A program made the translations under genes and the position numbers. From assembly GCA_023053575.1 (NCBI GenBank), contig JAKZAP010000022.1:14674518-14738517 (forward strand): a DNA stretch of 64,000 nt. The letters run 5' to 3'. Source of the stretch: Branchinecta lynchi. Its lineage: Eukaryota > Arthropoda > Branchiopoda > Anostraca > Branchinectidae. Numbering within the stretch: position 1 is the first letter of the stretch; every line of letters starts with the position of its first letter. A model generated the notes under the pieces. The model had not been told where the DNA came from. It saw only the letters and a list, made by a program, of their open reading frames with translations, and made no database searches. Shown here in pieces: positions 11,788-21,774 of this stretch.

Positions 11788-11795
11788 GTCATCAT

Positions 11796-12147
11796 GTCTA
11801 TCTTCTGTTTCGGACTTCTTTTGTTTTGCATGTGTTGCGTTTTTGCAGATACCATGGCATTTGTTACCACGGTAACTGGATCTGCAATTAGTCGCTTTTG
11901 CAGTTATGGCAAGCTCGCGCTTCTAGAAATCACCCAACAAGGAATACAAGAAACACTACCAAGCTTCTTTCCCATCCATTTGACAAAAACCAAGACGACT
12001 ACGTTGGTGATGATGAAAGTGAGATGACCTTTTCAGGTACGAATATCAGTTACCATGGAAACTGCAAAAGGACTTTTCGAGGTGAGAGCTAAGCTTAAGG
12101 GACCAGGTTCTATCTGATACAGTAACGCCCGGGCCACACTATAGTCA
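11796..12147. other. Unassigned spacer
   Basis: No protein homology or repeat boundary is recognised. The short plus-strand frames at 11665-12027 and 11898-12092 have no recognisable domain. Confidence 0.35.
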
Positions 12148-12436
12148 CACCTGAGCCTGGTTTTTGTTGCATGCTGCAGGTACACTTCTCGGCCGATTCC
12201 GGACTGATTCTTTCTACATCCATTTTTGCGCTGCAGTGCTTGCTAGGAAGGCGGCAGCGCTTCCTGAGAATCACAGACTTGCTCACCGACCAAGTCCGTG
12301 CTTCCCTGCAAGATGCTGCAGCGCTGCCGCTTCAACCAAGAAGAAAGTGAATCCAAAAACGCATATTGTGCAAAAGCAAAGAAGTGCTACAGCAGCGATG
12401 CGGCAGCGCTATTGCAACCGAAACGAAGCTCTGGTA
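12148..12436 (+). mobile_element. Family G MITE (CCTGAGCC ends), copy G1
   Basis: The left end is CACCTGAGCCTGGTTTTTG. The right end is the near inverse (aaacgaagctctgg). The core is rich in PstI-like CTGCAG and 'gcagcgct' palindromes. The same termini and core recur in the 144-bp copy at 16003-16146. It has no coding capacity. Confidence 0.7.
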
Positions 12437-12559
12437 ATAAGCGCTGGGAATAACACCATCTACGGTCGAAACTGGGAAGATAAGATCCTGAAAACGTAAG
12501 ATAGTCGAATTGGAAAATCCATCTCCGCCATTTGGAAACGTATCTTTGGACCAATCACA

Positions 12560-13110
12560 GACCAGAGACACTGGTAGCGTTCTCAGCGACTTATTATTAG
12601 TTATGATCTTTACTATCCTTGTTATTATTGCCGTTCCAGAGGTAATAATAAGACACAGAAATTCAAGACGTATTACCACCATCACCACTCAAGGGTAAAC
12701 AAAACTAGCCAAAGTCAGTGGTAGCGTTCCAGTGATGTTATTACAAGCTACGATGATAAGAGGAGGGGTGAGCGCCGTATTGTGGTAGTTATCACGCTCT
12801 CTGGAACGAAAATAATAACAATGCGAACAGACGTCGTCACTCTTACGGGAGTTCCTGCAGAACCGATAGTTATTATCACTTATAATGCTCGCGACCATTA
12901 TAAGTAAATTGTAACGATCGTAACAGTCGTGGAACGAAAATAATACGTGGGAGGAGCCAATTTACTTATTACGGCGGGCTCTGGAACGGCAGTAATAACA
13001 AGAATACCGATGTAACAAATAATACGTCACTGGAACGCTACCACTGACTTTAGCTAGTTTTGTTTACCCTTGAGTGATGATGGAGGTAATGCGTCTCGAA
13101 TTTCTTTGTT
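12560..13110. mobile_element. Family F fold-back element (AGTGGTAGCGTTCCAG arms), copy F1
   Basis: Long inverted arms run from ~12656 to 12760 and back from ~13020 to 13108. They share GAAATTC, CACTCAAGGGTAAACAAAAC, CAAAGTCAGTGGTAGCGT and CCAGTGA in mirrored order. The centre holds a second palindromic module with 'cgcgaccattataagt' and 'cgccgtattgtggtag'. A partial copy of one arm precedes it at 12560-12640. Related sequence occurs at 16140-17000 and 19720-19930. Confidence 0.75.
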
Positions 13111-14183
13111 TCAAGTGTGGTCACCATGAAACGTAAAGAGTGGGTAATAACCAAATTACGCACAGATGTGACTGAATGTGGCCCAGGCATAACATGTGAT
13201 AGTAAGGTTAACTTGCGCGCTACCTATTAGGCATTCCGGAACTAAACCACAAAGAAGCTTACAAAGGGAGAATACGTTAAAAGAGGAGATGCTACGTTTT
13301 GTGTTATTCACAAGTGAAGTGAGTCTACCAACCAGCAATGTGTAAGTCAAACTAATTCAACAACAATCGTCTCTCACAGAATGAAAATAACCAACACTAC
13401 AGGAAAACATAGTCCAGTAAACGTATGCTTGTTTGAACATTTCTCTAAATTTGGGCCCAATATGTTGGCTACCAAATTTTTGTTTTTCTTTTCGCCTCCA
13501 AAACGGTCAAATGGGAATGATAAGAACTTAATATCTGGTATATGGCAAGTGTTTCAGCTTTTTTTAACATAAGAAATGAAATCAGATTCGTTTATTTTCG
13601 GCTTTTGTTACATTTTTTAAAGTTTTGTTCTGTCGGGGTACTTTGGGCAGTTTGGGAAGTAATGCAAAACTGTTATAAAATTCCTCTCAGACTAGTTTTT
13701 TTTTGGCCGCTGGGTGCACTATCGTAAAGAAAACAATGACACGTTACTTCTTGGTGTACGTTTATCCAGGTTTGTTTTGCTATTTTCAATTCCTATTAGG
13801 CCTAATCATGTTTAAAACTTTTTAAAATGCCTCTTCCCCTCTTTTTGCTTTACCCAACTCTGTTCTGTCAAGCGTCATCAAGTTTGTCATTTCCGGCTTC
13901 TGACTTCAGTGCTGAGTGCTGGCTGACTTTTCGACAGGGCTAATGCGCGACTCGATATGAAGCGAAAGCCTAATCGCTTATTCACCCGTCAGATAACTTA
14001 TCCCCAGATCTCAGGTGTGATTGTTATTGTTCCTCTAGCGCGTCTGACGGCAATTCGTCATCGGATTTTATGAAGGACGTATACTAACGCCGCAATTATT
14101 TTGCCTCTTGAGGTTGCAAAGCAACTGAGCAAACGATTGAGAAGAAGAGGAAACACAGGTTGCGTTCTGGAGCTTAAAGTTCA
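13111..14183. other. Intronic stretch with no recognised feature
   Basis: Over 1 kb of mixed-composition sequence. The small frames at 13156-13350, 13381-13572 and 13542-13727 have no recognisable domain and no convincing splice context. I see no repeat shared with the rest of the window. Confidence 0.4.
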
Positions 14184-14838
14184 ATGGGCACATCAAACTA
14201 CCCAATCCCACTCTGTAACAACCTAGGAACAATGCTTACCTCCTAGCTCAGCAGCTTTTTCAACAGTTTCCTCTCTGTGATATTTCAAAGCGTAATATTT
14301 TGGGCCAGTACATGCTCAATTTACTAGCTTGAACAAAGATAAAAGTGATGTTTCTTATAATGCTTAGTAGATCTTTATTTTATGCATAAATCAGCCTGTC
14401 TAATTCAGATTTGCATAGACTATTTGTTTTTGAATGATTTTTGTAGCTATGTTATTTTTTTTATAAGCTTATTGCATATTCTGGTACATTTTATAATGCA
14501 AGTTAATCAAGCTTCACAATCTACTCCACAAAGAAAAACTTTTAATAGGCACTTAAAACATGGAACTTCTGATGACACACTAGAACAATTAGGTAAACTG
14601 CATCTGCGGCTTGACTTATTGCTGACATTTCAAATATATCCTTTTCTATCAAGCGTTGCTGGGAGTTTTTGAATTTCCTGCCACAATATCCCAGCTCATA
14701 AGATTTGGATCGCCGAAATGCCAGAGAGGTTAAGACAAGGGATAACAAGAAAACGGCCGATTTTCGTATCGCCTTCTTAAAGTAAGTCGGAAATGTTAAT
14801 TTATGAAGCATTTAATACAAAATAAAGCATTAGAAGTG
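14184..14838 (+). repeat. Long inverted duplication, copy 2 (partner at 5747-6381)
   Basis: This is the reverse-complement partner of 5747-6381, beginning 'aatgggcacatcaaacta' and ending 'acaaaataaagcatt'. The conserved frame at 14382-14672 ends QIYPFLSSVAGSF. Differences include scattered substitutions and small indels, so this is not a very recent duplication. Both copies lie within the PRPSAP locus, on either side of the exon at 6408. Confidence 0.75.
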
Positions 14839-14844
14839 TCCATT

Positions 14845-15120
14845 GTGCTTTAACGATCTTTAACAAATTGTTAACAGTTGTTAACGTTTTGCGTTCCGCG
14901 TTTCTGATTTCGAAATTTAAGCTCCACCCACCTACAATTTCCGTTCCAGAGCTTAACGATGGTTAACGGTTTTGTAACGATGGTCGGTGAACATCGATAT
15001 AAAACAGTTAACAGTTGTGGAACCGAGAAAAGTTAACGATCGTTAAAGCTGCAGTTAGCTCCGCCCCTAAGTAAAGTTAACGATTGTTAACAGTTGTTAA
15101 GTTTGGGGAACGGAACCACA
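14845..15120. repeat. GTTAAC motif cluster
   Basis: At least seven GTTAAC hexamers, mostly as TTGTTAACAGTTG or AGTTAACGAT, occur in 275 bp. Flanking 'gttccgcg' and 'gaacggaacc' sequences face each other. It could be a small MITE with multiple palindromic motifs; the ends are not resolved. Confidence 0.45.
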
Positions 15121-15126
15121 GTGAAC

Positions 15127-16002
15127 GTACCTATGACATCGTAAAGTTTGCCCGTCCGTCTGTTAGCACGATAACTTTCGAATGAAACTTGGTATGAGAT
15201 CCGCTGGGTCAAAGTACAGGTCAAGTTTGTAGATGGACTCCGTGGCCCTATATTTAGGGGTGGGGTGGGGGGATCAGTTTCAAATTAAGGGCTGAACAAT
15301 TTTTTTAAAAGTTAATGAGATAGTCGATGTGAAGGAGGCATGCTGAATCCGTATTTGAAAATTATTTTCTCGCCGGCCACGTTCGCCCGGAATCCGGCCA
15401 AAACCGGAAAATTTCTTAGAAGTAAAAGTTGTATCTGATGTTGATTAGAGGTTCCATGTAAGGGTAAGGAGACAGGCTGAATTCGTTTTTGAACTTTACT
15501 TTCTTGCCGGACATGTAGTTCACCCGGAATTCGGTTGAAACCGGAAATTTGTCAGAAGTAAGGCAGGAAGTCTTAAAACCCCAATGAGATACGCCTGTAG
15601 GGGTGAGGAGACATGCTGAATCCAAGATCCGAAACGGATTTTCTTGCCAGGACAAGTAGTTATCCAGCAGAAACCGAATTTTGGTAAAAATAAAATTTTG
15701 TTCCCAACCCAGTTAAGAACAAACGATGAATCCATTTCCAAACTCTATTTTCTCGTCAGAACCACGGTGTCACCCACTCTTTTGCACACACTTTGCGAAG
15801 TTTAGAGCTCCTATAGGTTTCGATTAGATTCAAATAATGGTAAAAACACATGCTGAACCCGTATCGTAACTTTATTATCCCGCCGGACAGGTATTTCGCT
15901 CGCAATCCGTATAATTTGGTAAAACTAAAGCTCTTTGTGACGTTTCTTAGATATGCCTACATTCCCCATCTTCCTGCCAGAGAAGTAGTTCATTCGAAAT
16001 AT
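15127..16002 (-). mobile_element. Family B tandem-repeat element, inverted copy B2
   Basis: Read on the minus strand, it carries the family B right-end segment ('cgaaagttatcgtgctaac', the microsatellite 'gacggacgg') and then degenerate units with CCGGATTCCGGGCGAA. It stops where the family G copy begins at 16003, so the left end is missing or interrupted. Confidence 0.7.
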
Positions 16003-16146
16003 AGAGCCTCGTTTTTGTTGCAATACCGCTGCCGCATCGCTGCTGCAGCACTTCAGCGCTGCAGTGCAAAAAAGGATGTAGAAAGAGTCAGTCCGGAATC
16101 GTCCGAGAAGTGGACCTGCAGCATGCAACAAAAACGAGGCTCAGGT
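16003..16146. mobile_element. Family G MITE, short copy G2
   Basis: The ends AGAGCCTCGTTTTTGTTGCA and TGCAACAAAAACGAGGCTCA form a near-perfect 18-20 bp terminal inverted repeat. The core has the same CTGCAG and GCAGCG palindromes as G1. At 144 bp it is half the length of G1. Confidence 0.78.
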
Positions 16147-17000
16147 AGCGTCCGGCGGCTTCTTATTAGTTACGATCGTTACTATTCTTTTTATTCGAAA
16201 TGTTTGCTGCGTTACTGAATGTAGATATTTAGGTTTCTTCGTCAATGAGAATTTGAAGGATGATACTCACCTCCGTGACCTTGCGCACAGTGTTTGTAAG
16301 AGAGGGAACGTTTTAATATGGAAATTTGGTTTTGTAAACAGTGCAATTAAGATTAGGCTGTTTAAGACGTATTGCTATCAGTTTTTTGCGCTAGCTTTAT
16401 GTTATCGTTGTACTAACAGGTCGTACTGTAATCTGGAGGCTTGTTACAAGAGAATATTTAGGCGTCTGCCGGCTCGAGAGAGCATAAGTCAGGCATTTGT
16501 CCAGAACCACTGCTGCAGTTTTGCTGAACTTGCTCGTAAAGCCCGGTCATCTTTGGTTGTAAGGTTATGGCGGTCGGAGAACTGTCTGATCATCCTGGCA
16601 GCAAACCCCATTTTCTACAACCTACCAGTCTGGAGGCATCTGCTGGAGATACATTGATGTTGTACCATAGTGTTGTTGTTTTTTGTTTGTTGTTTGTATG
16701 TTAGTTTATAGCGAAAGCTGAATTAAAAAAGTTAATAATAATAATATTATTGCCGTTCCAGAGCCCGCCGTAATAAGTAAATTGGCCTCTCCCACTTACT
16801 ATTTTCGTTTCACGACTGCTACGATCGTTACAATTTAATTATGATGGTCGCGAGCATCATAAGTGATAGTAACTATCGGTTCTGCCGGAACTCCCCTAAG
16901 AGTGTTCCAGAGAGCGTGATAACTACAACAATACGGCGCTCGCCCCTCCTCTTATCATCGTTACTTTAATAACTTCACTGGAACGCTACCATAGCTAACA
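16140..17000 (+). mobile_element. Family F fold-back element F2, split by a LINE fragment
   Basis: The left arm 'caggtagcgtccggcgg' is followed by 'tagttacgatcgttactat'. Family F sequence resumes at ~16746 ('attgccgttccagagccc') and ends 'cactggaacgctacca' near 16992. The interruption is a 5'-truncated LINE (16199-16745), which is therefore younger than the fold-back. Confidence 0.7.
16199..16745 (+). pseudogene. Non-LTR retrotransposon 3' end (reverse transcriptase C-terminal remnant)
   Basis: The frame reads through VTECRYLGFFVNENLKDD, then LAHSVCKRGNVLIWKF and IRLFKTYCYQFFALAL, and stops after WRHLLEIH at 16655. The pattern (YLG...L.DD...R....CKRGNVLI.KF......K..LFK.YC) matches the region C-terminal to the palm domain in many animal LINE reverse transcriptases. 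There is no N-terminal endonuclease or catalytic YADD here, so it is 5'-truncated. A short 3' UTR ends in an (AAT)n tail. It lies inside fold-back element F2. Confidence 0.75.
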
Positions 17001-17059
17001 CTAGGAATTCGGTCAAAGTAAAAGACTTCTTAAATTCGATTAGAGATGTGATAAAAAAG

Positions 17060-17355
17060 GAGCGTGTTCCATCCTGCTTATCGTATTTACTACGCATGAC
17101 GTCACGAATTCTGGCTTTTTGCCATCAAGGCTGGAACGATTTTTCTATTTTCCAGCAGGATCTCACGCCACGTGCGAATCGGACCAATCACGTTACAGAG
17201 ATTCGTAGTTACTACGCTCCCGAGCACGGTAAGCAAATAGTAACTATTAGTTACTATTCCGACAAGGTTGGAACGGTCAGCGTAGTAGCTTTTCGTGAGG
17301 ATGGAACGAAAATAGTAATTAATAGTAACTATTGTTAGAAGGGTGGAACCCGCTC
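17060..17355 (+). mobile_element. Family E MITE (GAGCGTGTTCCA ends), copy E1
   Basis: It is ~296 bp with termini GAGCGTGTTCCATCCT and GGGTGGAACCCGCTC. The interior holds 'cgcatgacgtcacgaattc', 'ccaatcacgttacagag' and repeated TTACTACG/AGTAACTA motifs. Related copies lie at 21376, 37137 and 62507. The frame covering it (17048-17338) is a property of the repeat. Confidence 0.82.
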
Positions 17356-18325
17356 AAGGCTAACTCGTTGGCCGTAATTTGAAGAAAAAAAAACTACGAT
17401 ATCAATTTTTGTGCATTTTCTAAATAGTAACATAACATGTTTGTTTAAGGGACCTGGCAAAGATCGGAAATTTTGTGTCCCCCCCCCCCCCTGTGTTGGC
17501 CTCGTGCTGTTAGGGTTGAAATAAAATTGATAGATTGATTGATATCTAGAAGACGTGATTGTCTGGATAAAAGAAGTCCTATAAATATAACATTTCTGGG
17601 ATCCCATCAAAACCTTTGGTCTTGTTTAATTTGACTTTATCTTACTTGAATTATTGTTCGCATGAATACTGTTTACGTTCGAATTTCATCTCATTCTTCG
17701 GCGCCGTTCAAATTCAGACGACATTCAAAGATTCGTATCTCTACTGTATATAGCTGATAAATTGATACCCGCCATCTAGTGATAGCGGCCGTCCCTTAGG
17801 AATCAGGCATGCACATCTACAGACAAGAACAAAAACATGAATAAAAGGTTTCACATTTTCTTATCAACTTATCTTGTTCCTGCAGCCAAAAAAAAATCTG
17901 GTTTGGTAATGTACTGTTTAACGGACAAAGAAATCCCGTCGAGCAGAAAGGAATGTCGACTCGAAACGATTCCGTTCGTGAATAGGACTAGAAAAAAAAA
18001 GTCGTGACGAGAATCCTTTCATGATGAAAGGAATTCCGGTCTACTTGAAACAAATCTCGTCGGCGGTGCTGATAAAAAAAAAGCAGGCGTCAGTACTGAT
18101 GTCATAAAAGCTCTCAAAACATTTCTTTATTGGCTAGTGAATTTATTTTTGTCAAATTTTCTGGCTTGAAGAATTTATTTTTTTCCCTCTGCGTGTAAAC
18201 ATAATCTTGTCACCAAGATCGGATTCTGTTCGAAGTTTTCCTGTACTCGTAAACGCCGGATAAGTATGAAGATTCACGCACTCTGTGAGAGACGAAGAGG
18301 ATAATGCCCAATCGACCAAGCTTAC
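17356..18325. other. Intronic spacer with a LINE-like tail and an inverted family B end
   Basis: 17497-17546 looks like a LINE 3' end ('ttagggttgaaataaaattg' then ATTG-type repeats). 17588-17625 is the left terminus of family B on the minus strand (gggatcccatcaaaacct). The remainder up to the PRPSAP exon has no recognised feature. Confidence 0.45.
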
Positions 18326-18435
18326 ACTGCTTACTATACGGCAAGTACGGAATGACTCCAACAATGCTGCGTGCTGATGAAGTTTTGCAGGCATAAGCCA
18401 TAATCAGCAACTCCATAATGTTGTTGTTAACATCC
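18326..18435 (-). CDS. PRPSAP: PRPSAP (phosphoribosyl-pyrophosphate synthetase-associated protein) internal exon
   Basis: This 110-nt minus-strand exon has an acceptor (tttattttgcag) and a donor GTAAGC. It encodes [20 protein letters not shown] then [16 protein letters not shown], with one base at each end completing split codons. The ELLIMAY...VIPY.PYSKQ pattern followed by KMRKRG in the next exon (6408-6586) is typical of PRPSAP proteins; catalytic PRPS enzymes have PYARQDKK at this point. The frame is intact. The preceding exon, which should encode the NRETRVQIQESVRGKDVF region, was sought to the right without success, so it is either beyond the window or too diverged to see by eye. Confidence 0.9.
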
Positions 18436-18745
18436 CTGCAAAATAAAAAAATCGTGATTAGTAACACGTCACTAGCCGCGTTCGTCGCAATCCTGGTTGT
18501 TTCTAGTTTTTACTCACTACTGTCCTCTACAAGAAGTTTTTTGGTCCCACCATCTACCGGTGCTTCTCCCTAGTTCCTACCCCACGGCGAGGTTCTGGTT
18601 AGTCCGCAGTGGTGAGTCCGAAAACGGCTGATAGCACTACGGAGCAGTGACCTGTGAATCGGAAACGCCTCATGGGGAAGACCGAATGCAGGGCTGTCAC
18701 AGGCTTAGAGACTTGGAGATAGGGACTTATGGACTATTTTTAACC
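18436..18745. other. Unassigned stretch upstream of the PRPSAP exon
   Basis: It would be intron of the minus-strand PRPSAP gene. No repeat family or exon is recognised. Confidence 0.35.
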
Positions 18746-18900
18746 GAAAAAGGGACCTCTGAAGACCCAAAAAGGGACCTAAGTTCACAGCTAATACAAC
18801 TTGACCACAAAAAGGGACCTCTGAAGACAGAGGTCCAGACTTCAATGGCTAGAATCAGAGGACCTCATCTAGGACCTCATCTAATTCAATGGCCTCATCT
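18746..18900 (+). repeat. Short tandem/dispersed direct repeats (AAAGGGACCTCTGAAGAC and CCTCATCTAG)
   Basis: The 18-mer AAAGGGACCTCTGAAGAC occurs at ~18750 and ~18811 with a partial copy between them. GGACCTCATCTAG-like 10-13-mers then recur three or more times up to 18900. They sit immediately 5' of the LINE fragment and may be filler at its 5' junction. Confidence 0.6.
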
Positions 18901-18934
18901 AGCAAAATATGGCTCTTGGGTCTGGGCAGCATTT

Positions 18935-19440
18935 TTTGAAGCATTATTTCCATGTATGCTTCTTAGCCCGATCATTGAATATGGCCACAGAACAGCGAGG
19001 CCATATTACAATTGTGACATTGAGGCTTATGAAAAAATCCAACAGAGAGCTACCAAGTTCGTACCAGATCTGCGCGATCTCCCCTACCAAGTGAGATTAG
19101 CCAAGTTGTACCTTCCCTCCATTGCATACAGATTTTTTTGAGGAGACCTGATTGAAACATTCAAATTAATCAACGGAAGTTATGACAATTTTGAAGTGAC
19201 TGATTTAGTAAGATTCAGCATTAACCGTCATCATCGGGGGCACGCGTACAAGCTTACAAAGTCAAGATTCCACAAGGACGTTTTTAAGTGGGGTTTTGGC
19301 AACAGAATTATTGATCCTTGGAACAGCTTTACCGAAGATGCGGTTAATGCTGAATCGATCAATAGTTTTAAGTGCATTGTTGATGAGATTTTTAACTGTG
19401 ATCAGTTCGACTACTCAAATTTCTTAAAGTTATTTAGAGG
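18935..19440 (+). pseudogene. Non-LTR retrotransposon RT C-terminal remnant with in-frame stop
   Basis: The conserved CR1/Jockey-like C-terminal pattern is clear: LSPIIEYGH, then YEKIQQRATKFVPDLRDLPY, RL.KLYLPS..YR, GDLIETFKLING, RGHAYKLTKSR, and GNRIIDPWNSFTEDAVNAES followed by INSFK. The frame is constant, but TGA at 19139-19141 replaces the Arg normally found before GDLIE, so the copy is dead. No endonuclease or catalytic RT motifs precede it; it is 5'-truncated. The end of the homology grades into a family D fragment near 19470. Confidence 0.85.
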
Positions 19441-19469
19441 CGAAAGCCTTTTCTCTTGCTTTGTATTAT

Positions 19470-19540
19470 TATTAGCAGAGCCATTACTAGCCAAAATGTT
19501 TGGGGGGGGGGGGGGCGAGGCATTTACCCGCCATTATAGG
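19470..19540 (-). repeat. Family D end fragment
   Basis: 'cattactagccaaaatgttt', a G-run and 'cgaggcatttacc' are the reverse complement of the family D right end seen at 9430-9475 and 33130-33180. Confidence 0.55.
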
Positions 19541-19719
19541 AAGCAGTGGATGACGTCGTGCGCTGGTTGGGCCCTGTTGTCCATGATTTTTGAAAGCGAT
19601 GAGGAAAGATCAAAAAGGGTAATTTTGAACTTCTCCTTCTGTGTATGGTTATGACATAATTTCAACAAGTGGAGCAGGTGCTTGCATATTAAAAATAACA
19701 TGATCTCACTATCATTTAC

Positions 19720-19930
19720 GATTCTATTATTATTTTCGTTCTACCTGTCCGCCGTTACAAAATTATCTCCTCCCTCTTATCATCGTCTTTCAAGATTTAG
19801 GATCGTTACAATTTACTGATGATGATTGGGAGCATCCGCGTCCGGGCTGTTATTACTTTTGTTCGAGATAGGGTAGTAACTACCACAATACAGAGCTGGC
19901 TCCTCCTCTCATCATCATAACCTTCTTTAA
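19720..19930 (+). repeat. Diverged family F fragment F3
   Basis: It shares the order of family F motifs: 'attattttcgttc', 'gtccgccgtta', 'cctcttatcatcg', 'ggatcgttacaattta' and 'gtagtaactaccacaatac'. It is more diverged than F1 or F2 and lacks clear arms. Confidence 0.55.
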
Positions 19931-20029
19931 CATTGTTCAAATAGGAGTAAGAAGGTGTAATACCTTCGTTTACATTTCATCTTTTCGCCGAGGCGCGCTG
20001 TAATAAGTTGTATAAGAAGAAAAGACCAT

Positions 20030-20631
20030 AGGCGTATTCTCGCCGTTCCCCGAGGCCCGAGGACTCCACTTGAGGAGTCCCGGCTTTTTTGTTTGTCCTC
20101 GGGGACTCACTTCCCGTATTCTCGCGAGTCCCTACGGACGGGGAATGCTCCAATTGTCACCACTCATCATCATCACCGAAAAGGACTCCCTTTCAGATTC
20201 AGTGGGGAATACGTTTTGCTGGTGTTGGTGCAATGTGAAACTAATTAAAAACAATCAGAATAAACAAAACCAAAAATACAGTGGATCCAGACTAATTTCG
20301 TCAACTGCTTATTTTGTTTTTGAACAAAATCCATTTTGGAAGCATTCCCCGTGTTCTCGCTGTTTCCGTACGCGGAGTCCACGTGGAGTGACTCCAAGTC
20401 CGTATCCAGGGAGGTTCCCCCCCCCGAAACATGCAAAAATCATCATTTGTATAGGCTTTTCCCTCTAATCTATGTCTTTTTTGTCCGAACCAGAGGCAAA
20501 ACCCCTCCCTAAAAGCACCCCCCCCCCCCCCCCGAAATAAATTCCTGGATACGGGCCTGAGTGACTCCCTCTATTCTCGCCGTTCCATTCGATTCCCCGA
20601 GGAGTCCTCAGAGAACGACGAGAATACGCCT
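20030..20631 (+). mobile_element. Family I MITE-like element (AGGCGTATTCTCG ends), copy I2
   Basis: The terminal inverted repeat AGGCGTATTCTCG opens at 20030 and its inverse closes at 20631. It is flanked by CAT on both sides (20027-20029 and 20632-20634), a possible 3-bp target duplication as in PIF/Harbinger or CACTA elements. GAGGACTCC palindromes are nested inside both ends. The core matches I1 (9981-10318). Confidence 0.72.
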
Positions 20632-20957
20632 CATGGTTCTATTTTTGTTATGCAGAGCCAATCAGGTCGCTTGGGTCGGCTCTGTCAGCGGACCGAGGAA
20701 AGAGAAGCCACGCCAGGGTTGCCACGGGAGAGCAAAAAAGTTCTTTGTTGGAAGTTGAAGTAACAACTTGTCTTCGAAAGAAGGTTTTGTTTTGTTACGA
20801 CTGCTTACTGTTAGTTCGAGGAACACTGCTGTCGTTAATGTCGTTGTCGTTAACCATACGTTAATTTAGTAGTTTGTATACCATAATGGTCGTCAAATTG
20901 TACTTGTGTACTTCAAGTAGCACTAAGAACACTCTTTCCTATCTTTAGAAGCTCATT
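20632..20957. other. Unassigned spacer
   Basis: No recognised gene or repeat. It includes a short 'gtcgttaatgtcgttgtcg' low-complexity tract. Confidence 0.35.
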
Positions 20958-21090
20958 TTATGGAGCATAGAATGATATTTTTAGAATAGTAGCTGTGTGT
21001 GAGTTATGTAAGTGAGTGCATTTTTTACAATTTTTGTTGCCAGGGACCTCGGGCTTTTTTCGGTAATTGCACTCTATTCTATTCTATTGT
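20958..21090 (+). mobile_element. LINE 3' UTR and (ATTCT)n tail, second copy
   Basis: 'gttatgtaagtgagtgcatt', 'tacaatttttgttgcca', 'cctcgggctttttt' and 'cggtaatt' followed by ATTCT repeats match 26262-26366, the 3' end of the zinc-knuckle LINE. Only the last ~130 bp are present: an extreme 5' truncation of the same family. Confidence 0.82.
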
Positions 21091-21375
21091 ATCAGTGTGA
21101 AGACACTGAACGTCCCATGTATAGAACCTTTTACTTTCAATTTGAATAATAAGGCGTAAACATCGGGTAGTCCTATAGCGCTATGCAGCTTATTGCACCT
21201 ATCTGAACAATTATTTTGCAACGCAACCAGAAACTACTCGAGTATGATCGAACGCGCTTATATTTGTCAACGAGAATCATCGTCGTATCCGCCAATTTTC
21301 ATTCGCTTTTCATAATATTTCATACGGACCCTTCGGACAAAATCTTTTTGCCCGGACAAAATTTGAGACATTTAG
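21091..21375. other. Unassigned spacer between a LINE tail and a family E MITE
   Basis: No exon or repeat is recognised in this stretch. Confidence 0.35.
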
Positions 21376-21669
21376 GGCGTGTTCCACCCTTCTAACAATA
21401 GTTACTATTTCCGTTCCATCCTCACGAAAAGTTACTACGCTGACCGTACCAACCTTGTCGGAATAGTAACTAATAGTTACTATTTGCTTACCATGCTCGG
21501 GAGGGTAGTAAACGTAGTAACTACGCATCTCTGTAACGTGATTGGTCGGATTCACCCCTGGCGTGAGATCCTGCTGGAAAATAGAAAAATCGTTCCAGCC
21601 TTGACGGCAAAAAGACAGAATTCGTGACGTCATGCGTAGTAACTACAGTAAGTAGGGTGGAACACGCTC
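21376..21669 (-). mobile_element. Family E MITE, copy E2
   Basis: It is the reverse complement of E1, 294 bp, with ends GGGCGTGTTCCACCCTTCT and GTGGAACACGCTC. The 'gacgtcacgaattc' and 'cacgttacagag' blocks are retained. Overlapping minus- and plus-strand frames are both repeat artefacts. Confidence 0.82.
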
Positions 21670-21774
21670 TTACCTCACTAAAAAATTTAGTAAACTCACA
21701 CTTCTGAGGCTATCAACAAAGACACGACTGTAGCGGAAGGTCAATGTATGACCGTCTTTCGAATTACTGTTTTT

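Larger units (their letters stand above)
6587..18325 (-). other. Intron of the PRPSAP gene (11.7 kb, repeat-filled)
   Basis: The interval lies between a donor GTAAGC (reverse complement at 18320-18325) and an acceptor TTCTAG (reverse complement at 6587-6592). The flanking exons join in phase. It contains family A, B, F and G repeats, hAT-like elements and a LINE fragment, in both orientations. Confidence 0.8.

Noticed and set aside
17048..17338. Conserved peptide MTSRILxFCxQGWNDFSIFQ in several places, considered as a gene family.
   Set aside because: It occurs only in family E MITEs, overlaps open frames on the other strand and is bounded by the GAGCGTGTTCCA terminal repeats.
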